64,000 nucleotides of DNA. Source: Acanthochlamys bracteata (lineage: Eukaryota > Streptophyta > Magnoliopsida > Pandanales > Velloziaceae). Positions 1-11,683 of this stretch are shown one piece after another. The stretch spans positions 4,719,262 to 4,783,261 of the forward strand of contig CM034145.1 in assembly GCA_019914995.1 (NCBI GenBank), written 5' to 3'. The notes beneath the pieces were generated by a model. The model searched no databases, was not told the DNA's origin, and saw only the letters and a program-made list of their open reading frames with translations. The position numbers and the translations under genes are program-made. Each line of letters opens with the position of its first letter. Position 1 is the stretch's first letter.

Positions 1-413
1 TCGACGGCGGTGAGGTGCGGCGAGAGCAGAGGCGACGGGCAGTGCAGGTGAGCGGTGGTTGATCGAGATCGACGAGTGAAGAAAGTAAAATAAAAGCAGT
101 GTGGTAAATAAAATAAGACTTGATAGGTAATGTTAGAACTTTTAATTTCAACAGTCACTAAAATTTCTCTTCATCTGATTACACCCCACATTGGGGTGTA
201 ACGAATTACTCTCCAATGAATATAATTGGGAGTAAAATTCTCTCCATTAATCTTATAAATTTATTGCCAAACAAGAGCAATGGAAAGTAATTAGTTTACT
301 TACTCCGAATAGCTTCCCGTTACTCTCAATCCAAATAGAGTGTTGTTTCATATCTTGGAATTTTATGTGTTTATCTCTTTGTTGATATAATTAAACACCT
401 TCTGTACCTGCAG
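1..413. other. Left-edge noncoding stretch (probably intron of the BAG6-like gene)
   Basis: No coding exon is supported here. The first ~60 bases are GC-rich and the rest AT-rich. A perfect inverted repeat with 10-base arms and a 3-base loop lies at 179-201 (left arm TTACACCCCA). A clear 3' splice site, CTGCAG at 408-413, opens the first recognisable exon, so this stretch is most simply an intron whose upstream exons lie outside the window. Confidence 0.5.
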
Positions 414-3114
414 CCGACTCCTTTTCTTCCAGGATCTAACTCAGGCCGTTTCAATGCGGGAACTGTAGGCTTTAACAATGGACCTCAAGGTCATCCTTTG
501 GGTCCTGCATATGCCCCAAGAAGTATTGAAATACAGATTCATGCAGGTTAGTTCTTACCAGGTCATAAGTTATTCAATCTCATATACATATATAAGGAGG
601 CCTCTGTTATTGTCAGCACATCATAGAAGCATCTATCACCATCTCGGTCCTGCATATGCACAATCTCACTCCTGCATCATGGCTTTTCCTTACTGAAGTC
701 TTCTCATGTCTTTAGGTCGTTCGGTACCTACTTCATCTAATGGTCCAAATGATCAGTCCGGGGAACAGCTGAGACGTGAAGATCCTGTGACGAATTCTGC
801 GGCATCTTCCGTTCGTCAAGCACTTTCAGCTGTTTCTGCAAATGCATCTTCACCTGGAGACTCCGGGGTACGGATTCTGCCACTGAGAACTGTTATTGCG
901 GTACCGAATGGTGCTAGTCGTTCCTCTGATTCACCCGGTGGTGGAGCTGGATTGTTTTATCCTCTTATTGCTAGGGTTCAACAGTTCTCTTCTGGGAATT
1001 TGAACAACGTAAGTGGTTTGCAAGCATCTGGCTCACAGAATGGTGGATCTCAGAATGATCAACAAGAATTAGAGCAGACAAACAGGGATGCAGTAAGTGA
1101 TAGCGATTATTCTCCATCAAATTCCATGCCTTTAGCGTTTTCTGTTGGTACTTCGGTAAGTGAGGGAGCTCAATATCAAGGTTGGTATGCTATTCCATTT
1201 GTGAGTTATTAACACATAGTGTGGCTGTTATTTGATAAATTTAAAACCTGAGAACTGTCCCGGCTTAATCCTCATTTTATGATGTGATTTGCTCACTATC
1301 AATCAGCAAACATGATACTTAGGGTCCATATGTCCTGTGGTAATTATATATTAGACATAATAATGTTCTAGCTACTTTGAGATGTCATCACAGCTGGAGT
1401 GGATCTTGAAAGATTAGTAATTTAGTACTAAATTGTAGCACTAATTATATGACAATAATGCCTGATTTATTACCTTAGTTGGGAACCTACCTTTAATTGA
1501 GTGTTCAGTAACGTATAATACTGATCTTTCTTTGTGTTCCATGTATTCTTTGACAAATACAGCTCACAGTATCATCCTCTGTGGCTTCCTTGAGTGAAAC
1601 ATATTCCACTTTGAGACATTGTACTACTTTAGTTCTTGTTTGCACTGTTCTCCTTGGTTACTAGATAATTGTTCTGCTCTTGTGTGCCTGATGCTAAACT
1701 ATGCCCCCTTCCTTGAGTCTCGCACTTATATGGCTCTTTCATTTTCATGCTATTGTGGATTGATTCTCCTTTCTCTTCAAGTATGAAATCATCGAGGTTC
1801 TTAGTAAATTTTGTATTTTAGGTTCTACACGAGTGTATGTCGCAGGCCGCCGTAGGCCTCATAGCTCCAATGATAATAGCAACCAAACTCAGAATGGACA
1901 GCATAGAGGCCAAAGCCCTAGGACCCAGTTTCTAAACAGAATCGACCAGATGATTAGGAATGTAGTCATGGTAGACGAAAACCAAATGGGAAGCCATGAC
2001 CAACAGAACTCAGGAATAGATTCTGCTACTGGTCAAGCAAATGTAACTGCAGATTCTCAGACGCATGAGACACAGGAAACAAGTAACGAGCTAGGCATCT
2101 TCTTTTCCAATTTGATGCACCAAATTATGCCATATATATCTCAAGGCAGAGCCTCAGAACCTTCTGCAAGTAATCCTAGTTCTTCGATGGCACAGGTAAG
2201 CATTATGATTGTTCTTATAATATCGTAACTTCTCAAGAAATGCCAATTTTATCTGTTGTGATCTGGGTCTTCAGTAGCTAATGTTAACTTATGCATGTTC
2301 CAGCAGCCAGAGGGTGAGAATGAAGCAAATTCAAGCAACTCCCATCACCCACGACATCCACCAGAATCATGTTCTAAGCGTCAAAAGGTGCTAGTCTTTG
2401 GATGTTTTGTGTTTCTGGAACATACACTTTAACTAGAAAGAGAGTTTCTTGATGCATTCCCAAAAGTTTTAGGCTAGGCTGGCAAGTACCAACTACAGAT
2501 GTTGGTTCCCCACAACCTAGGATTTAGGTTCTGTCTAGATTTAATTCTTTACCTTTTGGTTGCTGTCCTCTTTACTTTTGATGGACATTTAATTTGCTTC
2601 TATTATGATCTGAGGACATTTTAGAGCCTAAATGTCAATAGTATTGTATAAGCATTAAGCAAAGAATTTATCCAATATGCTACTTTTTGCCCAAGATAGA
2701 GAGCAATGGCGTGATACGGTTCATATAGGTGAACTGCACCTACTAGGATAAGGTTTAGTTGTTGTTATTGTTACTATTTCTTGCGAAATCCATATGCTTT
2801 GTACTGATATTAGCTTGATCAGATGAGGTCAGATCCTTATGTGGACAATTTTCCCTCGTAATTTGACCATGTTCCTTTACTAAAATGCGGCTGATAAAAC
2901 AATTGCATGTAGGTTCGCGTATCTATTGCACATTGTTAGCCTACAACACTTAGTTGGAATGTTGGATAAGATTTTGTTCTTTCTTTTTTTTGGCTATCTA
3001 TTGTACATTTCACAATGGTTATTTAGATTTTCTTACTGAGGTGTTCGGCTATTTTGTTATTGCATAGCTTTACCTTGCTCTCTCTCCTTTCTATTCTCTT
3101 TCCAGATAGAGTAA
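414..3114 (+). CDS. BAG6-like ubiquitin-domain protein, 3' part
   Basis: This is the C-terminal ~354 residues of a plant large proline-rich BAG6-like protein. In this family an N-terminal ubiquitin-like domain, here outside the window, acts in protein quality control; that role is family knowledge. Exons: 414-546, 716-1180, 1822-2195, 2304-2387 and 3106-3114; the phases join in frame. The product is low-complexity, rich in S, N, Q and G. It contains short conserved-looking patches (LPLRTVIAVP, GLFYPLIARVQ, STRVYVAGRRR, FFSNLMHQIMPYISQ) and ends SKRQKIE. The last exon codes only two residues and the stop, but has a strong pyrimidine-rich acceptor and matches the KRQK-x-E ending I recall for the family. 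Exon 2 could also stop at a GTAAGT donor at 1156, but only the 1180 donor keeps the frame into exon 3. Exon 4 has a tandem NAGNAG acceptor. The 5' end is cut by the window edge. Confidence 0.72.
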
Positions 3115-3639
3115 TTCAATATGAAGTATCCGACTGGTGTATGGAATCGTTGGCTGTTGTTTTTGTAAGAGGTTCTGCAAGGAAGGGCTATCAGTTCCAC
3201 TGTTTAATCTGAAGCTTGGAGGCTCTCAGGGAAGTTGATGAGATAAATTCCTGTGATTTGATTTTTAAGTGGATCCTGTTGTGTAAATTGCCATTTTGGA
3301 TTCATTTTTTGGGAATAATCTTATGCCTTATAATACAGTTCTTATAGGTTAATTAGATATCATGAGCTTAAAAATTCTTCTTGCTATTATGGCTCAACAT
3401 TTTGTACATGCTAGGTTACTGTATATCAAAGTGCCTTTCATGAGTTTTGTGTGATAGTTCTTTCAATCAGTTGCACATACAGTCTGAAAACTTCAAAGAA
3501 GCCATATAATAGCCAAAGTTCAGAAGCAATCGTTGTTCTCGGGTATTCACCTAGTTCACCGACTTTTATTATTCTAATTGATTCGTTATGTGATTGCAGT
3601 ATTGAGTTAATTAGCTGTTGATTTGATTTGAAACCCACC

Positions 3640-3990
3640 GTTCAGGATTGAATTCGTGGGGAAGATATTACGAAGGTAAACAACATTGTTCTTCATGGAT
3701 GGTTGAGAATTTGGCTCGTTCAACAATGTCATTATCAATGGAAAGATAACAACTGAAATGTGCCATTCTGTTGTATCAGAAGATTAAGTAAGTGTGGGTT
3801 TAAGCTTGATGTCGTTGCTTGTGATACTGTTGTTCTTGCTGCTGGAATTGTTGATGGTCCTGAAGGTTAGGGTTTTCTATACGGAAGTGGTGCAAGGCGT
3901 GTGTAACCCAAGTACCTCGACTTTTAATGTTATGATTGAGGGTGTGTTTAGTGAGTTTTTTCTAAAAATTAAAACTCAAAGAGAGGTGAG
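3640..3990 (+). pseudogene. Possible PPR-protein remnant
   Basis: In broken frames the plus strand reads KCGFKLDVVACDTVVLAAG and then, after a stop and frame change, GVCNPSTSTFNVMIEG. Both resemble pentatricopeptide-repeat helices (V-V-x-(Y/C)-x-T-x-(I/V) and P-x-x-x-T-(F/Y)-N-x-(L/M)-I-x-G). Stops interrupt the reading frame and no complete repeat array is visible. If real, it is a decayed fragment of a PPR gene; it could also be chance resemblance. Confidence 0.3.
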
Positions 3991-4242
3991 TTGGAAGTGA
4001 TTTCAGTTCTTATATTTCAATTACATTTGAGAGTGAAATTCGGAATGCCAAATGAAACATGTGAAGTTATTCCGAACTTTAAATCTGAACGGAAAAAGTC
4101 AGTTTGGGGCAATTGTAACATGCATCGTGAGGAGTAATGGGAAGGCGAAAATTGTTTGAGTAGGACGAGCGAGAGTGTAGGGTGTGAGCCGGATGCGGCG
4201 ACTTATCAGTGCCCACCTGCGAGGAGCTCATCAGTAAAGAAG

Positions 4243-4503
4243 GGGGTGTTTGGAATTGCTTTTTCCCGACACTCTTTTTTAATTTTTCATTTCATATTTT
4301 TCAATACATATTTTATAAATATATTAAAAATTTATTTAAAAATTTAGAAAGTGTAGAAAAATTTTACGAAATGAGATCTTTTTATTGCATATTTTTATTA
4401 TTTTTTTGGAAGTAAATAAAAATATAGCTCGTTTTTAAAAAAAAATAAAAATATTTTTCATTCTAAAAAAGCTCTATTTTATAAGCATTACGGAACACTC
4501 CCG
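4243..4503. mobile_element. AT-rich MITE-like copy A
   Basis: About 260 bp. It starts GGGTGTTTGGAATTGC and ends with the near reverse complement (..CATTACGGAACACTCCC). The interior shares the stereotyped AT-rich order seen across the window: a TTTATAAATATT block, a run with GTAGAAAAATTTTACG, GAGATCTTTTTATTGCAT, an A-rich run, and TCTATTTTATAAGCA near the end. No coding capacity; open frames here are spurious. Probably a non-autonomous DNA transposon family. Confidence 0.6.
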
Positions 4504-4527
4504 AAGTGATTTTGACATGTGAAGTGT

Positions 4528-4785
4528 AGGGCGTGTTTACCGAACCTATAAACTTCTTGTCATAAATTTTAATTTCAACTTACTTTCAAAATAAAGTAAA
4601 TATAAAAATTCAATTCAATTTTTTCAAAAAAATTTTATTTTTAAAATTAAAATTTTAAGATTAAAATTTTCACTTTAAATTTACAATCTAAAGTAAACGT
4701 AAAAGTTAAACTCATTTTCTAAACTTCACTTTTTACAAACTCTGGTTTCAAAAATTTAGTTTATAGGCTTTGTAAACAAGCCCTT
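4528..4785. mobile_element. MITE with ~26-bp imperfect inverted ends
   Basis: The left end AGGGCGTGTTTACCGAACCT continues into ATAAAC; the right end is its near reverse complement (GTTTATAGGC..ACAAGCCCTT). The ~258-bp AT-rich interior has no ORF. The flanks are TA-like, but I could not define an unambiguous target-site duplication. Non-autonomous DNA transposon; the superfamily is unresolved. Confidence 0.6.
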
Positions 4786-5260
4786 AACACAAGGTTGTGC
4801 ATTTAAATAGCACAACCTCGTGGTTGCTTATAATGTTTTTTAAATGTAAGCTCCTTGCAGCCTAGTGTTTCCATCACTAAAGTTCATTCTTCAAGTGAAA
4901 AAGTTCTAATGGAAAGTTCAATATCAGTTATCGAATATCTACCAAGCATCTCACAAAATCCGGCATAAATCTTTGGGCAAACCGGCAAAGCTTTTGGCTT
5001 ACATTCATTCCCCTTCAACACAACCAGCATTGAAGTTTATTTACATTCACTAGAAGAAAATCATGAGAAACCTTTCATTCATTGTTAACTACAAACAGTG
5101 AGTAATTTTTCCTGGCTCAACTAAAATAATTTACAGTTCATACAGTGATTATTTATTAGTTTCAAAGAATTAACTCCAGATCTACATACATGCCACCCTT
5201 ACATATATACAAACATCCACAAAAACAGTATCCAGAAAGACGAACTTTTCAGGCTTTCCG

Positions 5261-8200
5261 CTAGGCTTCCAAGAGACGTCGCAGGCTTTGAAGCCCTTCT
5301 GCCGATATGCTTCTCCGAACTTTGGGTCCGTACACTGTTATTTGAGCTGGGGGACCTGTGTGGAAACAGACCATCACGGCTGTTAGATTATCATTAGCCC
5401 CTCGTCTCAACGCCTCTTCAACTAATTCTTTACAGCAGAATTTGACATCATTGCGCTCTCGTAGCCTTCTCCTTGTAAAGTCGACTGCATTCTGGTTGGA
5501 GAAGACATCCCATATACCGTCGCTTCCAATTATCAAAAATTCATCGTCTTTTGACAATGTGATCAATTTAAGCTCAGGTTCAGCACTCAAGGGTCCCCCT
5601 TGTTCTCTGAGATTCTTTAAGCCCTCAAGATGCCAATCACCAAGTGCGCGGGTTACACCAAGCTGCCCATTCAAGTATCCTTCATCAATGAAGCCACCAA
5701 GGGATTTGATGCGCTTTCTCTCCTTCATGCAGCCAGGCCTATGGTCCTTTGTCATCTCCACAGCGACTCCAAGTCGGGAAAGAACCGCTCGACAGTCTCC
5801 TGCATTAGCAACTAACAAGGACCTGCAATCGCCATAAAGAGGCAGTTGAGAGTAATTATTGTAATATAAACAGAGAATGCAGGGTTCGATCATGTAGCAT
5901 GTGATAAAAAGATGCAAGACAAAGGCATAAACACCTATGAATGAGAACAAAAAATCAAACAGAAGCGATTAGTAGCAGAATCGTTTTATAGGAAATAACA
6001 AACCATTTGGACCTCGTAAACATTTTAATTAGATCGTGTAATGTTCTATAAAGAACCTGAGTCAACTGACCTTCCAAATATCATTGCAGTGAGTGCTGTT
6101 GTGCCAGATGACAGTGTTGATTGTAGAGCACATCTTTCGGCAAATTGAGTATCAGTTTGCATAAACGACCTTGTTACTACTTTCTCAAGTTCAAGCGGGA
6201 AATCACCGTCTTCCACGATAACTCTTGGTAAATTGTCACGAACAAATTGAGCTGCAGCTTTCCCTCCATGACCATCAAAGACCTGACAGGAAAAAGCAAA
6301 AGAGAAAACAATTTACTTCACTAACTGAGGATTATAGGTATTAATTATCACATTTTCCTTCAAAGGGAACGAACAAAATACAGCTTGACAGCAGTGAGAT
6401 GGTCCCTTCAGCAGCCCAATCTTGATGAAACAACAAGAATAGGTTATACCATTGTAGGATTAACAACTCTCCTTGCATTGACTTCTACTCCAGCTATAAG
6501 ACTGTCTCATCCATGGAGAATACTAACTCCTAGACATAAGGGACATCGAATCTTAGACCCCTAAGTAAATCCAGCTTCCAAACTCATAGTGGATATAAAA
6601 CCACTGATCTAATGTTCCCTCTGCATTTGTGCTAAAAATTACTACAGCATGAGTTCTATCGCCAAACTTAGTACTTTGGCCACCCGAACAACCTTGTGCA
6701 AGAGTGTTGAGGAAGGTTTTAAGTTTGGTTAACAGACCATGACAACCTCGTATGTTCAGCATACTCAAAATGCTATGTCCCCATTGCTATCCCCATTAGC
6801 ATAACGGAAAAAGCTATAAGCATGCTACTAGATGATGTTGGGGAGATATAACACGCCTCGAGCACCGTTACCACACATCAAGAGTCATTCATTAAACTCC
6901 AACTTGCTCCGAATTCTTTACTCACATCTTGTGGAAGCCCATGTGAGTCATACTACTCTTAACCTGCTTATCGGACTACCAGCTAGAGCTATAATATGCA
7001 CGGGTCACCTCACATGTGCACTATCTGCACAACTAAAAGCTAGCCATCAGAGCCCAATTTGTTCCGAATTCTCGCTCACATCTTGCGGAAGCCCTATGTG
7101 AGTCACACTACTTTTAACCTGCTCACCCACTGTCAGCGAGAGCTACTACGTGTATCGGACTCCCTGCCAAACCATTGGCTCTGATACTACTGTTGGGGAG
7201 ATACAACACCGGAGGAGTTAACCAAAATAAGACATCTGAAAGGATCCGATCCATACACTAGAAATTCCAATCCAACCTAAAAGTTTAAGCCAATAGGTTA
7301 TGAAACTCTCTAGTATATTAACCCCTTATCATCTTATTTTTATTCAATATGGGACTAATCTACTCATTCTTAACCCAACAGATGCATGACACAATCATTC
7401 AGACATAGAGATGTGGAGAATCCACTCCCTAGAAATTATCTTTAGCAAAGATACATTACTGTATATATCTTAACAATCTATCTTACCCAAGAAAGAAAGC
7501 TTCGTAAATCCAAGACCCTATGTCTACTAGAGTCTATTAAACAAGCCATGATAACATATTAGCTGTTTTTTTCTTCTTTGACCTAAATCAGGCACTACTA
7601 GGATTCAAACATCCAACCTCCCAATTGAGAGATAGCCACCCAACCTATTGGTGCTTGAGTCCATGCTTTCAATTAAAACAAGTTCTTTCTAAAGTGACAC
7701 ATGCAAAGCTACAAAATATATAAATCAAAGAGAAGTGATTCAAAGTAATTATGAAGTTGCACTAGAAAGGATATTCAATCTTAATCATCGTGCCATTCTT
7801 GTATCTACAAACCTAGCCTGTCTTCAAAAAGTGCAACTAGAAGTCTAGAACATACATTACACCCTAATATGGGAGAAAGAAATAAAGAAACAAGGCTATT
7901 AAAGCTTACCCCATAAAACGAAACAACTTCTCCATCAAGGGAATTGTAACCAAATTTCTCAGCTAGATTCATGATACATACATGAGTGTCTTCCATGGAT
8001 TCGCGACTACCAATATCCGACCATTCCCCTGACCTTATGACTGGGATAAATAACTGATCTTGCATGCCATCTACAGATACAGTATTCTCACATATCTTCT
8101 CCATCTGGAAATGTACGAAACAAGAAAACTAGTAAGCGATCTTATGACTGGGTTCAAAAACCTATTCAAGTACCTTTTAGAGTCATAACCTGTCAAGAAT

Positions 8201-9382
8201 CTGCTGCTACAAAACATTACATGGCTAAACTAACATCAAAATCTAGAGACCCAAAACTATTGGACGTTTTATTACTTTAAACAAATACATTCTAAACACA
8301 TCTCAACAAAAGTAAAAGTACCATTTTGTTAACGAGTGGTTATGATGAAAATCTACTAGTGGGAAACTGTCTTGCTAACATACAGGAGCCAACCATGATG
8401 GAATAGATGTACTAATTTTCAAAATGGAAAAATCAGCTAAAATTACTCTTACTGTCACAAAATGGTTTGAATGATATAAAAGCATTACTGAAACAACAGT
8501 GATGGCGACAACTACCAGCTTAAAGGACATGACAGAGACCAACCTCGGGTTAAACTTGCAAAACATGCAAAATGCAGAAAGCTTTACTATGCCACAAAAC
8601 ATACTAGACGTGAATGTTAAACATATCGCAAAGAACATAACTGAACAAATAATAGAATGAAGATAAAAAATTCAAAATGAAGGGACACAAGTAACTAACA
8701 AAGAACAATTTCTCCAAATGAAAAGCGAAAGTAAACCCACAAAAAATTGCTAAATACATTAAACAAGTAATCTTCATAATAACTCACTTAAACACTGGAA
8801 ACAAGGGGGAGAAAGGCATGAATATTAAAGCAAAGAGACATTTGAAAATAACATCCAATAGTCCAAGAAAACAACTCTAACAATTCAATTTCTTACCATC
8901 CCATATTCGTTACCATCTAGAAACAACCAACAAATTCAGAAAACCAGGAAATAAACAGTAAATATGAAATTAAAAAACAAAGGTACGATATAACAGCTCA
9001 AACGAGCCCCCACATTCTTTAAATAAAAGCAAAGATACAAACTTTCCGTTAGACGATACAGTTAACATACACATAAGAAGAACTGGACAATTGTGAAATG
9101 TTTGTGAAACAACATAAAAGCAGGATGCAAACCTACAATTTCAACTGACAACAAAATTTCTACTGTGACAGAGAAAAGATGAAATTTTCACATTATAATC
9201 ACCCAAAAAAAAGAAGCAAACATCACCAAATTGCAGATAAAAATGAAATAATCAAATAAACTAAAATTCAAACAGACACCAAAGAAGACACTTACATGAG
9301 ACATTGGAGAATTAATACCAGTTGCCTTCTTCTCCAACTGGGTCTCCCCAGAACCCAACATTTGCTTGTCATCCACACACAT
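5261..9382 (-). CDS. Protein phosphatase 2C (plant group G-like)
   Basis: Encodes a 351-residue Mg/Mn-dependent Ser/Thr phosphatase. Coding exons in transcript order are 9382-9296, 8104-7910, 6282-6071 and 5822-5261; all phases join. All core PP2C motifs are present: RESMED (~63-68), DGHGG (~97-101), GDCRAV (~173-178), ALGD (D~227), SDGIWD (D~266) and NDNLT (D~309), so the metal-binding aspartates are intact and the enzyme should be active. The tail contains RRSISAEGL, shared by the PP2C22/PP2C27 type. The start at 9382 follows an acceptor at 9389, implying a 5' UTR intron (9389-9543) and a leader exon from 9544 upward. The 1.6-kb third intron holds a TRIM-like retroelement. Group membership is from memory of the tail motif; catalytic identity is firm. 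Confidence 0.93.
6836..7380 (-). mobile_element. TRIM-like / truncated LTR retroelement in PP2C intron
   Basis: A 545-bp block bounded by TGTTGGG and CCCAACA, with near-identical flanks GATGA/GATGC that suggest a 5-bp target-site duplication. A ~190-bp LTR-like unit at 7191-7380 again starts TGTTGGGGAGATA. Just outside it, at 7177-7187, the minus strand reads GTATCAGAGCC, matching the initiator-Met tRNA primer-binding site common in plant LTR elements. So the 5' LTR lies at 7380-7191 in minus orientation, and only the last ~18 bases of the other LTR remain at 6836. The interior contains a ~155-bp imperfect tandem duplication (about 6905-6970 versus 7060-7125). No gag/pol coding is present. 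Confidence 0.6.
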
Positions 9383-10560
9383 GCCTACCTGCTCAAGATA
9401 GCAGTCTCTGCATCACCAAAGCAAAACTCTCATCAATACAAGAAAAACAAACAACATAAACCAAGATTTTTCAAGAAAAATGTAAAACTCTGAAAAGTGA
9501 ACAATAGAAGATTTCCAGAATATCTCAAGAAACAAGAACTACCTGCTACAATCAAGAATACAATTCAATTCAGTAATCTCAACTTGAGCAAAATTTTTGC
9601 TCTTTATTTCTTCTCAGAGAAGAAAAGAACAGAACATAACAAGACAGGAGAGAGAGCTATAACAAAGAAAGAATGAATGAAAAAAAAGTTGAGATATTTA
9701 TTTTGTTTTGGTCTTTGCGGTGGGTTGGTGTTTGTTTGTTCTTTTTTTCTCTGTAGTGAAGTGGAGAAATGAAGAAAAAGCATTAAGAAATCATTAACGG
9801 CACACTCGTGGTGGGAATCTAAGATGGTGATAACTCCCGGATCGACACGTGTTTCGGCTGCACGCCGTTTCACACTGACGGTATGTCGCCGTCACCGGGT
9901 CTCCGATACTTGTCGTCATCAAAAACTTCTAGAAGAACGAAATAGATCGTTAGTTTTTTAATTATGGTTTAAGAATTATTAGTTACTTCACTACTAAATA
10001 AACAAAGATATAAATAATTGTGTGCAAATTAAAAGACCACACGTCCAAGAAAACCTGCACCATTCTTTCTTTTCTTATATTTCTTTTCATGCTCCTTGAG
10101 TTTTTCTTAAAAAACTTTTCCATTTAACTATGTTCATCTTTTGTTATTAATCTTTTAGATTGCGATTTTTTTTTTTAATGGTAACGAAAGCTTTGAACTA
10201 GACAAAACTGGTGACTCCAAGGTATTTTGTTGCAGTTGATCAACTTAGTTAACTAGTTCTTGCAGATAACACCATATTGTGCACGAGATGAATTTCTAGT
10301 ATTTTGCTTGCAATACTGCACCTGAAGGATCAACAGAACCGGTGTACATAATAAAAAAATTTGATAGATGAGGTAGTTGGTTGTACCGTGTAGATGAATG
10401 GATGGCATTTACCATTCTCTTTCATATTTTCTGAGCTAAAAAAAAAGTTTGCAAAAGTTTTGAACGGCAACATTTTGAAAAGCCATAACATAATAAATCA
10501 TGTAAAATGATTTAATAATAATAATTCCAAAAGTTTGATAATATTTTTCTGCTTAGACTT

Positions 10561-10844
10561 AGGGGTGTTGGGTAGAGCATTTTCCCTAAGCTCTTTTTTA
10601 ATTTTTTATTTTATATTTTCAATATATATTTAAAAATTAAGAAAATATAAAAGAATTTTCCGTAATAAAATTTTTTTATTATATATTATTATTATTTTTT
10701 AAAATAAAAAAATAAAATTTATTTTTCAAAATAAAAAAATAAAATTTATTTTTCAAAATAAAAAAATAAAATTTATTTTTTAAAAAAGATAAAAATATTT
10801 TTTATCTTAGAAAAATTCTATTTCATAGACAATTCTAAACGATC
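10561..10844. mobile_element. AT-rich MITE-like copy B
   Basis: Same family as the 4243 copy: begins GGGGTGTTGGGTAGAGCA and ends ATTTCATAGACAATTCTAAAC. This copy carries a local 27-bp tandem triplication (about 10690-10785) of an A/T-rich unit ending AATAAAATTTATT. Confidence 0.55.
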
Positions 10845-10894
10845 CATATATAGATTTGGTCTATTTACGGCGTAGCTATGCGTTTTGAATTACA

Positions 10895-11085
10895 TTTTTC
10901 AAACGCTCTTTTTTAATACATATTTTATAAATATTTAAAAATTTAAAAAATATAAAAAATTTAAATTTTTATACATATTTTTATTATTTTTTAAAAATAA
11001 AAAAATAAAACTTATTTTTTAAAAAAATAAAAATATATTTTATTTTAAAAAACTTTATTTTATAAATACTTTCAAATGACTCCTA
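10895..11085. mobile_element. AT-rich MITE-like copy C
   Basis: Shares the family order: TTTTTTAATACATATTTTAT near the start, then a short A/T core, TACATATTTTTATTATTTTT, and a TTTTATAAATACTTTCAAA-type right end. The edges are degenerate. Confidence 0.5.
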
Positions 11086-11683
11086 AATAACTGAGATGTT
11101 ACTTCCTCCCATCAGATTTTAAATTTTAAAAAACTAATAAATTTCAATTTTATTGAAGAAATTCTACTTTCATTTTAAGAACTCATCATTTTAATTTTTA
11201 AAATTCTATTTTTCAATTTCAAATAAAATTAAATTACAAAACTTAGACGGACTCCGATCCATATTTTAAACAACACACTTGGCGCTGCTATTAAACTCGC
11301 TTTCGTGCATTTAAAACACTTTTGAAAAAGAACCCAAGTTTGTAGATGACGCAGGTTAAATTTCTGCAGAATTTCACACATAAATGTAATGTTTAGTCTT
11401 CTTTTCTACGGTGACTACCTGTTGGTGAAACTAGGACAATATAGCCTTTATTTCAAGTAAATAGTACATCTAATGTCTGCCTTACAATATCCTGGTTTTT
11501 TAAATGATTAACATGTTCAATTCCATTAGAGAGCAAGTATTATTCAACTATGGCGAGCTCTGCTGGAAGATGTGTTCTTCCTTCACAAAGAAATATGTTT
11601 CTTCAATTTGTGCTTATCAGATTTTTAGCATCCAAGCTCTCTATGATGGAGGGATTTGGCCAAAGGGCATCTGAAATGCTCCT

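Larger units (their letters stand above)
3115..5260. other. 3' UTR and repeat-rich intergenic DNA between BAG6-like and PP2C genes
   Basis: Holds the 3' UTR of the BAG6-like gene (to about 3400), a possible PPR pseudogene scrap (3640-3990), an AT-rich MITE-like copy (4243-4503), a second MITE with long inverted ends (4528-4785), and the probable 3' UTR of the PP2C gene (about 5090-5260, minus strand). Confidence 0.6.
9383..11683. other. PP2C 5' leader/promoter and AT-rich intergenic DNA
   Basis: 9389-9543 is the inferred PP2C leader intron, and about 9544-9880 the leader exon and core promoter (minus strand). Beyond ~9950 the DNA is AT-rich with two MITE-like copies (about 10561-10844 and 10895-11085) and, from ~11450, the probable 3' UTR of the ETF gene. 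No other gene is supported. An 89-codon minus-strand frame (9873-9604) falls in the leader and is not treated as a gene. Confidence 0.55.

Noticed and set aside
1153..1160. Strong GTAAGT donor inside exon 2 of the BAG6-like gene
   Set aside because: Using it breaks the frame into exon 3; the donor at 1181 keeps it.
3172..3207. Alternative last exon of the BAG6-like gene (VLQGRAISSTV)
   Set aside because: In frame, but its acceptor lacks a good pyrimidine tract; the 3106 exon has a strong tract and gives the expected KRQK-x-E ending.
5358..5837. 159-codon plus-strand frame opposite the last PP2C exon
   Set aside because: Shadow of the coding strand; the PP2C motifs are on the minus strand.
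9604..9873. 89-codon minus-strand frame upstream of the PP2C gene
   Set aside because: It lies in the inferred leader exon, has low-complexity composition and no family resemblance. It could only matter as a uORF if transcription starts upstream of 9873.
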